From Camelimonas fluminis (GTDB lineage: Bacteria; Pseudomonadota; Alphaproteobacteria; Rhizobiales; Beijerinckiaceae), in the NCBI RefSeq assembly GCF_014656355.1, contig NZ_BNCG01000001.1, forward strand, positions 1-64,000: a DNA stretch of 64,000 bases, given 5' to 3'. The translations under genes were made by a program, and so were the position numbers. The notes under the pieces were generated by a model. It searched no databases. It had not been told where the DNA came from and saw only the letters and a program-made list of their open reading frames with translations. Positions 55,505 through 64,000 of this stretch are shown one piece after another. Within the stretch, counting starts at the first letter, position 1. Each line of letters opens with the position of its first letter.

Positions 55505-57130
55505 GTGTTCAGCACCCTGATTTATGGCGTCCGGCTTGCCGGGGTGGGCTTCGTGTTCGCGCGCGAGGGCGCGCTGGCGCTGGTTGACCCGACGGTTCTG
55601 CCGCCCGCCGGCCGTTTCGGCCTGCGCCTGGCGCGACTGGTTGAGCGGCGCGGCGCTGATGAAAGCCACGGCGAAGGGCGGCTGGCGGCGGCGCTGACCC
55701 GGCTCGGGCCGAACTGGGTCAAGCTTGGCCAGTTCATGGCGACGCGGCCGGACGTGGTCGGCGTGCGCATCGCCCGCGAGCTGGAGCGCCTGCAGGACCG
55801 GATGCCGCCGTTCCCGACCGCCGAGGCGCGGGCTATCGTCGCCCAGTCGCTCGGCCGGCCGTTCGGCGAGATGTTTGCGGAGTTCAGCGAGCCCGTCGGC
55901 GCGGCGTCGATCGCCCAGGTGCACATGGCGCGCCTCGCGCCCGACGCACGGCGGCAGGCCGGCGAAGCCGGGGATAATGCGCCTGGCGAAATGCCCGAGA
56001 CGGCGCTGGTGGCGGTGAAGGTGCTGCGCCCGGGCGTGCGCGGCCGTTTCCAGCGCGATCTGGGCGCCATGCGTTTCGCCGCGCGCACGGCGGAAAAATT
56101 CGTGCCGGCGGCGCGGCGGTTGCGCCCGGTGGAAGTGGTGGAGACGCTGTCGCGGTCGGTCGCCATCGAGATGGATCTGCGCCTGGAGGCGGCGGCCCTG
56201 TCGGAAATGGCCGCCAACACCGTCGCAGACACGGGCTTCCGCACGCCGCGCGTGGAATGGTCGTTCACCGAGCGCGACGTGATGACCAGCGAATGGATCG
56301 ATGGGGTCAAGCTCACCGATCTGGCCGCCGTAGACGCCGCGGGCTTTGACCGCAAGGCGGTGGCGGCGAACATCATCCAGTCGTTCCTGCGCCACGCGCT
56401 GCGCGACGGGTTCTTCCACGCCGACATGCACCCGGGCAATCTGTTCATCGACCCCCAGGGGCAACTGGTGGCGGTGGATTTCGGCATCATGGGCCGGCTG
56501 GGGCACAAGGAGCGCCGCTTCCTGGCGGAGATCCTCTACGGCTTCATCTCGCGGGACTATCGACGGGTCGCGGAAGTCCACTTTGAAGCCGGCTATGTTC
56601 CCGCCTCGCACAGCGTCGATGACTTCGCCCAGGCCATCCGCGCCATCGGCGAGCCGATCCATAACCGTCGCGCCGACGAGATTTCCATGGGCCGGCTGCT
56701 CACCCTGCTGTTTGAGGTGACGGGCCTGTTCGAAATGCAGACCCGGCCAGAGCTGGTCATGCTGCAAAAGACCATGGTGGTGGTGGAGGGCGTGGCCCGC
56801 AGCCTCGATCCGCATCTCGACATGTGGAAGACCGCCGACCCGGTGGTGCGGGCGTGGATCACGCGCAATCTGGGGCCGGCGGGCCGCGTCGAGGAAATCG
56901 GCCGCGGCGCCTCGGCGTTGATCTCGCGTCTTGGCAGCCTGCCGGAGACGCTGGAACGCGGTGAGCGCGTGCTGGCCCGACTGGAGAACGCCACCACCGG
57001 CACGGGCTTCGCCATCAACGCCGACAGCGCTGACCGCATCGGCCGCGCCGAAGGGCGGGGCATGCGCATGGCGACGCTGGCGCTGTGGGTGATCGCCGTG
57101 CTGCTGGCCGTGCTGGTCTGGCGCATGTGA
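55505..57130 (+). CDS. ubiB: UbiB atypical kinase/ATPase of ubiquinone biosynthesis
   Basis: ABC1/ADCK/UbiB family protein of 541 residues. The signature LGPNWVKLGQFMATRPDVV (KxGQ) and catalytic core VEMDLRLEAAAL-like IEMDLRLEAAALSEMAAN, then FHADMHPGNLFID and VDFGIMGRLG. C-terminal membrane segment (MATLALWVIAVLLAVLVWRM). GTG start four bases after ubiE. Confidence 0.94.
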   Translation: MFSTLIYGVRLAGVGFVFAREGALALVDPTVLPPAGRFGLRLARLVERRGADESHGEGRLAAALTRLGPNWVKLGQFMATRPDVVGVRIARELERLQDRMPPFPTAEARAIVAQSLGRPFGEMFAEFSEPVGAASIAQVHMARLAPDARRQAGEAGDNAPGEMPETALVAVKVLRPGVRGRFQRDLGAMRFAARTAEKFVPAARRLRPVEVVETLSRSVAIEMDLRLEAAALSEMAANTVADTGFRTPRVEWSFTERDVMTSEWIDGVKLTDLAAVDAAGFDRKAVAANIIQSFLRHALRDGFFHADMHPGNLFIDPQGQLVAVDFGIMGRLGHKERRFLAEILYGFISRDYRRVAEVHFEAGYVPASHSVDDFAQAIRAIGEPIHNRRADEISMGRLLTLLFEVTGLFEMQTRPELVMLQKTMVVVEGVARSLDPHLDMWKTADPVVRAWITRNLGPAGRVEEIGRGASALISRLGSLPETLERGERVLARLENATTGTGFAINADSADRIGRAEGRGMRMATLALWVIAVLLAVLVWRM

Positions 57131-57304
57131 GCCAGGCTTCGGCCGCCGGGCGCGCGCCTGGCCCCAATGCCCGCCGCAAGTGCTGCGGCAAGTCTTGAGG
57201 CGCATCTTGCCATTGGCGCGTGCTTGCGGCAGGCAATGGCGATAATGCCTGGGGCGCGCGCCCGCGCGGTCCCCGTCTGCGGAATAACTGCGAGGGAGAC
57301 GTCC

Positions 57305-58669
57305 ATGCTGTCAGGTCGCCGGGTCCTTCTGATCATTGGCGGCGGCGTCGCCGCCTACAAGGCGCTGGATCTGATCCGGCGGCTCAAGGAGCGGGGCGCC
57401 GTGGTGCGCTGCGTGATGACCGAAGGGGCGCAGCAGTTCGTGACGCCGCTGTCGGCGGCGGCGCTGTCGCAGGAGAAGGTGTTCACCAACCTGTTCTCCC
57501 TCACCGACGAGGCGGATATCGGCCACATCAGCCTGTCGCGCGAGGCGGATCTGATTGTCGTGGCGCCCGCGACCGCCGACCTGATGGCCAAGGCGGCCAA
57601 CGGTCTGGCCAACGACCTGGCCACCAACATTCTGCTCGCCACCGACAAGCCGGTTCTGATGGCGCCGGCAATGAACCCGCGCATGTGGGCCCATCCGGCC
57701 ACGCGCCGCAACGCGACGACGCTGGCGGAGGACGGGGTGCTGTTCGTCGGCCCCAATTCCGGAACCATGGCCGAGCGTGGCGAATCCGGCTTGGGGCGCA
57801 TGGCGGAGCCGCTGGAGATCGTCGCCGCGGTGGAATCGGCCCTGGCGGGACCAGGCGCCGGACCGGCGGCGCGGGTGGGATATCAGGACGTCATCTATCA
57901 GGGGCAGGGGGGCGGCGTCGCGCCGGCGGCCGGCTTCAGCCGGTTGCAGCCGCAGGGGCCGCTCACCGGCCTGCGCCTGCTGGTTACCTCAGGCCCCACC
58001 CATGAGCCGATCGATCCGGTGCGCTACATCGCCAACCGCTCATCCGGCCGTCAGGGGCACGCCATCGCCCTGGCCGCAGCCCAGGCCGGCGCCCACGTCA
58101 CTCTGGTCAGCGGCCCGGTGAACCTGCCGGATCCGCCTGGCGTGCATGTGGTGCATGTGGAGAGCGCCCGCGAGATGCTGGCGGCGGTTGAAGTCGCCCT
58201 GCCGGCTGACGCGGCGGTGTTCACCGCCGCTGTTGCCGACTGGCGCGTCGCCGGCGCGGCTGAGGAGAAGATCAAGAAGCAGGGCGGAGGCGGCGCGCCG
58301 TCGCTCAACCTGGTCGAAAACCCCGACATCCTGGCGACGGTGGCGAAGATGACCGCCGGCCGGCCGCATCTGGTGGTGGGCTTCGCCGCCGAAACCGAAA
58401 AGGTGCTGGCCCATGCCGAGGCCAAGCTGGCGCGCAAGGGCTGCGACTGGATTGTCGCCAATGACGTCTCGCCGGAAAGCGGCGTGATGGGCGGCGATCG
58501 CAACACCGTGCACCTGGTGACGTCGGAAGGCATCGAGGACTGGCCGACCATGGGCAAGGACGAGGTGGCGCGCCGCCTGGTCGCCCGCATGGCCGACGCG
58601 CTCGCCAGAAGCAACGTCAGGGACGGGGAAAAAGGCGCGGCCACGGGTCGTTCTGGCGCGGCGTCATGA
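57305..58669 (+). CDS. coaBC: CoaBC (phosphopantothenoylcysteine synthetase/decarboxylase)
   Basis: Bifunctional coenzyme A biosynthesis enzyme, 454 residues. The flavin-dependent decarboxylase half has [40 protein letters not shown] and [13 protein letters not shown]. The synthetase half begins near residue 220 ([20 protein letters not shown]) and holds VGFAAETEK and [17 protein letters not shown] before ATG 57305. It overlaps dut by four bases. Confidence 0.96.
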   Translation: MLSGRRVLLIIGGGVAAYKALDLIRRLKERGAVVRCVMTEGAQQFVTPLSAAALSQEKVFTNLFSLTDEADIGHISLSREADLIVVAPATADLMAKAANGLANDLATNILLATDKPVLMAPAMNPRMWAHPATRRNATTLAEDGVLFVGPNSGTMAERGESGLGRMAEPLEIVAAVESALAGPGAGPAARVGYQDVIYQGQGGGVAPAAGFSRLQPQGPLTGLRLLVTSGPTHEPIDPVRYIANRSSGRQGHAIALAAAQAGAHVTLVSGPVNLPDPPGVHVVHVESAREMLAAVEVALPADAAVFTAAVADWRVAGAAEEKIKKQGGGGAPSLNLVENPDILATVAKMTAGRPHLVVGFAAETEKVLAHAEAKLARKGCDWIVANDVSPESGVMGGDRNTVHLVTSEGIEDWPTMGKDEVARRLVARMADALARSNVRDGEKGAATGRSGAAS

Positions 58670-59121
58670 GCAGCGCGCCTGAGATATTGTTGCGCCGGCT
58701 GCCGCATGCCGCCGACCTGCCGGCGCCGGCCTACGCCACGGCGGGCGCCGCCGGCTTCGACCTGCGCGCCGCCGTCGATGGCGAGATCGCGCTGGCGCCG
58801 GGGGCGCGGGTTTTGGCGCCGACCGGCTTCTGTTTCGCCGTGCCCGCTGGCTGGGAAATCCAGGTCCGGCCCCGGTCGGGACTGGCGGCCAAACATGGCG
58901 TGACGCTGCTCAATACGCCGGGCACCATCGACAGCGACTATCGTGGCGAAGTTTTTGTCTGCCTGGTCAATCTGGGGCAGGAGCCATTCATCGTCCGCCG
59001 CGGCGATCGCATCGCCCAGGCGGTGGCGGCTCCGGCGCCGCAACTTGCGCTGCGGGAGGTCGCCGCCCTGGACGACACCATGCGCGGCTCCGGTGGTTTC
59101 GGCTCGACCGGGGTGGCCTGA
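58666..59121 (+). CDS. dut: dUTP diphosphatase
   Basis: Trimeric dUTPase of 151 residues. All five motifs are present: [41 protein letters not shown] and GSGGFGSTG at the end. ATGA overlap with coaBC, a common pairing. Confidence 0.96.
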   Translation: MSSAPEILLRRLPHAADLPAPAYATAGAAGFDLRAAVDGEIALAPGARVLAPTGFCFAVPAGWEIQVRPRSGLAAKHGVTLLNTPGTIDSDYRGEVFVCLVNLGQEPFIVRRGDRIAQAVAAPAPQLALREVAALDDTMRGSGGFGSTGVA

Positions 59122-59271
59122 ATCCGGGCGTTGCGGCATGCGATGGACGTGCGTAATTTACACTTTATGGAGTGAAAAGCTTTTGTTGCACGACGGAGGC
59201 TGTTAAAAACTGTCTCCATCGGAATGAAAGCGCGGCCCGCCACAAGGGCGCGCGGGTAGGGGGACCGGGCC

Positions 59272-59724
59272 ATGATGCTGTTGTCGCGACGGAGCGTGCT
59301 TGCCATTGCAGCGGTAGTCGACGTCGCGCTTCACGCCCGCCCGTTGCCGGTGGCCGCCAAGCTGCTGGCGGCGCGGCACCGGCTGCCGCCGCGTCATCTG
59401 GAAACCGTCTTGCAGACCCTGGTGCGCGCCGGCGTCCTCAAGGGCGTGCGCGGCCCGCGCGGCGGCTACGAGCTGGCGCGGGAGCGGCGGCGCATCAGCG
59501 CCGGGCAGATCGTGCGCGCCGTCATGGCGGCGCAGGAGGACGACGGGCTGCCGCCGCTGCCGGAATCGAAACTGGTTGAGCAGGTGATCGAGCCGTCTGT
59601 GAAGGAGGCTGGCGAGGCGTTTCTCGCCCGGCTCGATTCCGTCACCATCGAGGATCTGTGCCGCGACGCTGAAATGAAGAGCGTGTTCGGCGACGTGGCG
59701 GTTCCAATGGATTTCACAATCTGA
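59272..59724 (+). CDS. Rrf2-family transcriptional regulator, cysteine-poor
   Basis: A 150-residue Rrf2 winged-helix protein (HLETVLQTLVRAGVLKGVRG, PRGGYELARERRRISAGQIV). It lacks the three-cysteine [2Fe-2S] cluster site of IscR/NsrR and keeps a single Cys130, so it resembles CymR, the cysteine regulator that works with CysK. cysK follows immediately, which supports that reading. Confidence 0.88.
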   Translation: MMLLSRRSVLAIAAVVDVALHARPLPVAAKLLAARHRLPPRHLETVLQTLVRAGVLKGVRGPRGGYELARERRRISAGQIVRAVMAAQEDDGLPPLPESKLVEQVIEPSVKEAGEAFLARLDSVTIEDLCRDAEMKSVFGDVAVPMDFTI

Positions 59725-59756
59725 TTTGTAGAAAATTTATTTGCACATTTTACTGC

Positions 59757-59768
59757 AGGTTATAACCT
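59757..59768. promoter_or_regulatory. Palindrome between the Rrf2 gene and cysK
   Basis: Perfect 12-base palindrome AGGTTATAACCT, flanked by CTGCAG on both sides, in the cysK upstream region. Candidate operator for the Rrf2 regulator. Confidence 0.45.
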
Positions 59769-59925
59769 CGCTGCAGGCCATGCGCCGCGGCGCGGCGTTG
59801 CTGGCCGGTCAGGGGCCGGCAGGGACGTCCGGCGTGGCCGGCAAAACGGTGTCTTTCAACGAGTCGCATTTTCTTCATGCGAAGCGATGTCGTCTTCGCC
59901 CGGAAATGCCACAGGGGAGCAGGTC

Positions 59926-60906
<981 letters not shown>

Positions 60907-60988
60907 GGTCTGGCCGGCCCATTGGGGCCGGCTCGCGCATGCAGGCGGCGCCACGCCGCCGCGCGGGCAACAGGGGCCGGGACAACAA

Positions 60989-61017
60989 AAGGCGCGCCGT
61001 CATTGACGGCGCGCCTT
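60989..61017. terminator. Terminator between cysK and the substrate-binding gene
   Basis: Thirteen-base perfect stem AAGGCGCGCCGTC/GACGGCGCGCCTT, with a T-run on the minus strand. It serves the minus-strand gene and probably also cysK. Confidence 0.8.
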
Positions 61018-61042
61018 GCGCGTTGCTGGCTCCGGAGCGACG

Positions 61043-62284
61043 TCAGTGAGCCGGCTTGTAGTCGTCGGTCACGATTGGTCCAAACAGCACCCAGCGCTTG
61101 CCGTCGAAGCGCATCATCTGGAACTGCTTGTTGATCTTGTAGTCGTCCGTGGTCTCGACGCTCATGCCCGGCAACGCAAGGTCCGGCGTGAAGTTCTTGA
61201 TATTTGTGGCCTGTTTCATGAGGTTGGCGCGGGTGAGGTCATCGCCGGCCTGCTTCAGGATCTGCTCCAGGAACTGGGCGGTGGAGTAGCCATAGGTGGC
61301 GATGCCGCTGTCGCGATCCTCATTGGGGGCGTATTTGGCCATGAACTCCTTGTAGCGCTTCATGCCCGGATCGTTGGCCCACTGCGGATCCAGCGGATCC
61401 TTGCCGTAGTTGACCGAGATGATGTCCTTCGAGTTCTCCAGCCCGGCCGGCACCAGCGTCTGGCTCACCGGGGTGGCGTTGATGTCGAGGATGTGCACCG
61501 GCTTCCAGCCCATCTCGGCGGCCTTCTTGATGGCCTGGGCGCCGAAACGCGGGGTCGACATGTTGTAGAACAGGTCGGCGCCAGAGGCCTTCAGCTTGAC
61601 CATCTGGGCGTCGATCGTCGGGTCGCTCAGCTCGTAGGACGCTTCGGCGACGATCATGGATTTCGCCTTGTCGCCCAAGGCGTCCTTCAGGCCCTTCACA
61701 TAGTCTTTCCCAAGGTCGTCGTTCTGGTAGAGGATGCCAATCTTGGCGTTGGGGTGGTTCTTCAGGATGTACTTGGCGTAGATGTGGGCTTCCGACTGGT
61801 AGTTGGGATTGTAGGCCAGCGTCCACGGGAAGTTCTTCGGGTCGGTGAACCTCGTCGCGCCGGTCGACGCCAGCAGTTGCGGCACCTTCTTGTCGTTCAG
61901 ATACTTCTGCACGGCGGCGTTCGACGGGGTGCCGATGATCTGGAAGGTGCTCAGAACGCCATCGCTCTCCACCAGCTTGCGCACCTGCTCCACCGCCTTG
62001 GGCGGGTTGTAGGCGTCATCGTACTGGATGAAGTTGATCTTGCGGCCGTTGATCCCGCCCTTCTCGTTCAGCATGCGGATGTAGGCGGCCTGGACGCGGC
62101 CAATGCCGCCATAAGCAGAGGCGGGACCGCTCAGCGGCGTGGTCTGCCCGATCTTGATTTCGGTGTCCGAGGCGCCCTGGTCGTATTTCTTCTCCGCCAG
62201 GGCGGGCGTAGCCAGAAGGGCTGGCGTGGCGAGCGTCGCGGCGAGCGCGAACGCGGCCCATGCCGGCATCCTTGATCTGCTCAT
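61043..62284 (-). CDS. Branched-chain amino acid ABC transporter substrate-binding protein
   Basis: Periplasmic LivJ/LivK-type binding protein of 413 residues. Signal peptide to about residue 30 (TPALAEKKYD); the LivK fold starts at IKIGQTTPLSGPASAYGGIG, with ANYNPNYQSEAH-like AYNPNYQSEAHIYAKYILKN. GGAGGA lies before ATG 62284. No other transporter subunits are in the window. Ligand probably an amino acid, amide or urea, from family only. Confidence 0.88.
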   Translation of the reverse strand: MSRSRMPAWAAFALAATLATPALLATPALAEKKYDQGASDTEIKIGQTTPLSGPASAYGGIGRVQAAYIRMLNEKGGINGRKINFIQYDDAYNPPKAVEQVRKLVESDGVLSTFQIIGTPSNAAVQKYLNDKKVPQLLASTGATRFTDPKNFPWTLAYNPNYQSEAHIYAKYILKNHPNAKIGILYQNDDLGKDYVKGLKDALGDKAKSMIVAEASYELSDPTIDAQMVKLKASGADLFYNMSTPRFGAQAIKKAAEMGWKPVHILDINATPVSQTLVPAGLENSKDIISVNYGKDPLDPQWANDPGMKRYKEFMAKYAPNEDRDSGIATYGYSTAQFLEQILKQAGDDLTRANLMKQATNIKNFTPDLALPGMSVETTDDYKINKQFQMMRFDGKRWVLFGPIVTDDYKPAH

Positions 62285-62578
62285 GCGTCTTCCTCCAGAA
62301 GATGGCGCGTCCGTTGTCGCACCTGCGCTCACCACGTTAGTTTGACCTCACGCACAAGTGTACTCGCCTTCTGGCGAATGCCGGGAGGAAAAATTATCCA
62401 ATCAAGTCAATAGGTTTACATAAAATCCGGGGCGCCCGGGCAGCATTCTGGCGAGTCCCCTGGGCAAATTCCAGGAACCCCCCCGGGGGCAAGACAGCGG
62501 CGGCGCTCATGGCGCAAAAATGAAAACGCCCGGCGCGGGGCCGGGCGTTTCCTGTTGCAGCTGCGTTGCTGGAGGGCC
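62285..62578. terminator. Gap with the typA terminator
   Basis: 294 bases without a gene: the promoter of the substrate-binding gene at its left, and at 62,524-62,550 a stem AAACGCCCGGC/GCCGGGCGTTT with T-rich flank on the minus strand, terminating typA. Confidence 0.7.
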
Positions 62579-64000
62579 TCAGCCTTCCTTGGCGTTCTTC
62601 ATGCGCTTGCGCTCGTTCGGGTCGAGGTAACGCTTGCGCAGGCGGATGGACTTCGGCGTCACTTCCATCAGTTCGTCGTCCTGGATCCAGGCCAGCGAAC
62701 GCTCCAGCGTCATGCGGATCGGCGGCGTCAGCTTGACGGCCTCGTCCTTCGACGTGGTGCGGATGTTGGTGAGCTTCTTGCCCTTGAGAACATTGACCTC
62801 AAGATCGTTGTCGCGGTTGTGGATGCCCACGAGCATGCCCTGGTAGACCTTGACGCCGGCGTCGATGATCATCGGGCCGCGATCTTCCAGGTTCCAGAGG
62901 GCGTAAGCCACCGACTCGCCCTGCTCGTTGGCGATCAGCACGCCGTTGTTGCGGCCGGCCAGTTCGCCCTTGTAGGGCTCGTAGCCGTGGAACAGGCGGT
63001 TCATGATCGCCGTGCCGCGCGTGTCGGTCAGCAGTTCTGACTGGTAGCCGATGAGGCCGCGGGTCGGGGCGTGGAACACCAGACGCAGGCGGTTGCCGCC
63101 CGACGGCTTCATCTCGATCATGTCGGCCTTGCGCTCCGACATCTTCTGCACGACGGTGCCGGAATATTCCTCATCGACGTCGATGACGACCTCTTCCATC
63201 GGCTCCAGCGTGTTGCCGTCGTCGTCCTGCTTGAACACCACGCGCGGACGCGACACGGCCAGCTCGAAGCCCTCGCGACGCATGGTCTCGATCAGGATCG
63301 ACAGCTGCAGTTCGCCGCGGCCCGAGACGAAGAAGCTGTCCTTGTCGGCGGATTCCTCGATCTTCAGCGTCACATTGCCCTCGGCCTCCTTGTACAGGCG
63401 GTCGCGGATCATGCGGCTGGTGACCTTGTCGCCTTCGGTGCCAGCCAGCGGGCTGTCGTTCACCAGGAACGACATGGTCACGGTCGGCGGATCAATCGGC
63501 TGGGCCTGGATGGCTTCCGTCACCGACGGGTCGCAGAAGGTGTCAGCCACCGAGCCCTTGACCAGGCCGGCGATGGAGACAATGTCGCCGGCCTCGCCAG
63601 CTTCAATCGGCTGGCGTTCGATGCCGCGGAAGGCCAGGATCTTCGACACGCGGCCATTCTCAACCAGATTGCCGTGACGGTCGATGACCTTGATGGTCTG
63701 GTTTGGCTTCACCGTGCCGGAGGCGATGCGTCCGGTGATGATGCGGCCGAGGAACGGGTTGGCTTCGAGCAGGGTGCCGAGCATGCGGAACGCGCCAGGC
63801 TCAACCTTCGCTTCAGGCACGTGCTTGAGCACCAGGTCGAACAGCGGCGCCAGCCCCTGGTCGCTCGGACCCTCAGGCGTCTCGGCCATCCAGCCGTCGC
63901 GGCCGGAGCCGTAAAGGATCGGGAAGTCGAGCTGCTCGTCGGTGGCGTCGAGCGCCGCGAACAGGTCGAACACTTCGTTGATGACCTCGTTGGCGCGGCC
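62579..64000 (-). CDS. typA: TypA/BipA translational GTPase, partial
   Basis: Ribosome-associated GTPase; the last 473 codons of about 610. Visible parts: the G-domain end (NEVFDLFAALDATDEQLDFP), domain II (GRIITGRIASGTVKPNQTIK), domain III and V, and the BipA C-terminal block (RLRKRYLDPNERKR). The coding frame runs off the right edge of the window without a start. The Val at 63973 is internal. Confidence 0.95.
   Translation of the reverse strand, partial: GRANEVINEVFDLFAALDATDEQLDFPILYGSGRDGWMAETPEGPSDQGLAPLFDLVLKHVPEAKVEPGAFRMLGTLLEANPFLGRIITGRIASGTVKPNQTIKVIDRHGNLVENGRVSKILAFRGIERQPIEAGEAGDIVSIAGLVKGSVADTFCDPSVTEAIQAQPIDPPTVTMSFLVNDSPLAGTEGDKVTSRMIRDRLYKEAEGNVTLKIEESADKDSFFVSGRGELQLSILIETMRREGFELAVSRPRVVFKQDDDGNTLEPMEEVVIDVDEEYSGTVVQKMSERKADMIEMKPSGGNRLRLVFHAPTRGLIGYQSELLTDTRGTAIMNRLFHGYEPYKGELAGRNNGVLIANEQGESVAYALWNLEDRGPMIIDAGVKVYQGMLVGIHNRDNDLEVNVLKGKKLTNIRTTSKDEAVKLTPPIRMTLERSLAWIQDDELMEVTPKSIRLRKRYLDPNERKRMKNAKEG

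Overview
The window looks like a GC-rich alphaproteobacterium of the Hyphomicrobiales (Rhizobiales). The evidence is the chromosomal block rpsT, dnaA, dnaN, recF, gyrB, mutM-ubiE-ubiB and coaBC-dut, a possible Irr-type iron box, and the close match of the mobile element to the rhizobial ICE family. The family assignment comes from gene order and protein character only; I cannot name a genus.

Left part, 1 to about 39,970: an integrated and damaged integrative conjugative element (ICE). Its right end is a duplicated 3' fragment of tRNA-Leu(CAA) (39,918-39,970), next to a tyrosine integrase (38,314-39,738). The left end lies outside the window. Reading leftward from the integrase there are an AlpA-like HTH gene, a HigB/HigA-type toxin-antitoxin pair, an arsenic operon (arsR-arsC-acr3-arsH), replication and accessory genes (a Toprim protein, a DUF2493 protein, ssb), a regulatory block, the operon that includes repA and parA, conjugation genes (traF, a lytic transglycosylase, relaxase, traG, trbL, trbF, trbG, trbI), and metal and redox cargo. 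The cargo (1-13,500) contains a TetR-controlled MFP/ABC efflux operon cut at the window edge by repeats that look like an IS21-family end. It also holds an extracytoplasmic flavin/heme redox cluster (ApbE, PepSY flavoreductase, DUF2271, cytochrome b561, PepSY) beside an OmpR-type two-component system, a P1B-4 metal ATPase behind an Irr-box-like palindrome, and a LysR regulator.

Two points stand out in the ICE. First, adjacent DUF6499 and DUF2285 genes overlap in the +1 frame at a CGA-TTT-C site. This is the arrangement described for FseA of Mesorhizobium ICEMlSymR7A, where tRNA-Phe slips from UUU to UUC. A QseM-like antiactivator, an XRE regulator and an RdfS-like excisionase lie alongside, but no LuxR/LuxI pair is in the window. 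Second, two internal deletions have fused distant genes: traG to trbL (losing trbB, C, D, E and J) and ardC to a strawberry-notch-type helicase. The element should therefore be unable to build its own conjugation channel, although integrase, RdfS-like protein and relaxase remain. Excision, and mobilisation by a helper, stay possible.

Right part, 40,011 to 64,000: ordinary core chromosome. It runs ridA, a CAP lipoprotein, gyrB, recF, dnaN, an inverted M20 amidohydrolase, dnaA, rpsT, a TauE-type permease, enoyl-CoA hydratase, mutM, then ubiE-ubiB, coaBC-dut, an Rrf2 regulator with cysK, an amino-acid ABC substrate-binding protein, and the 3' part of typA running off the end.
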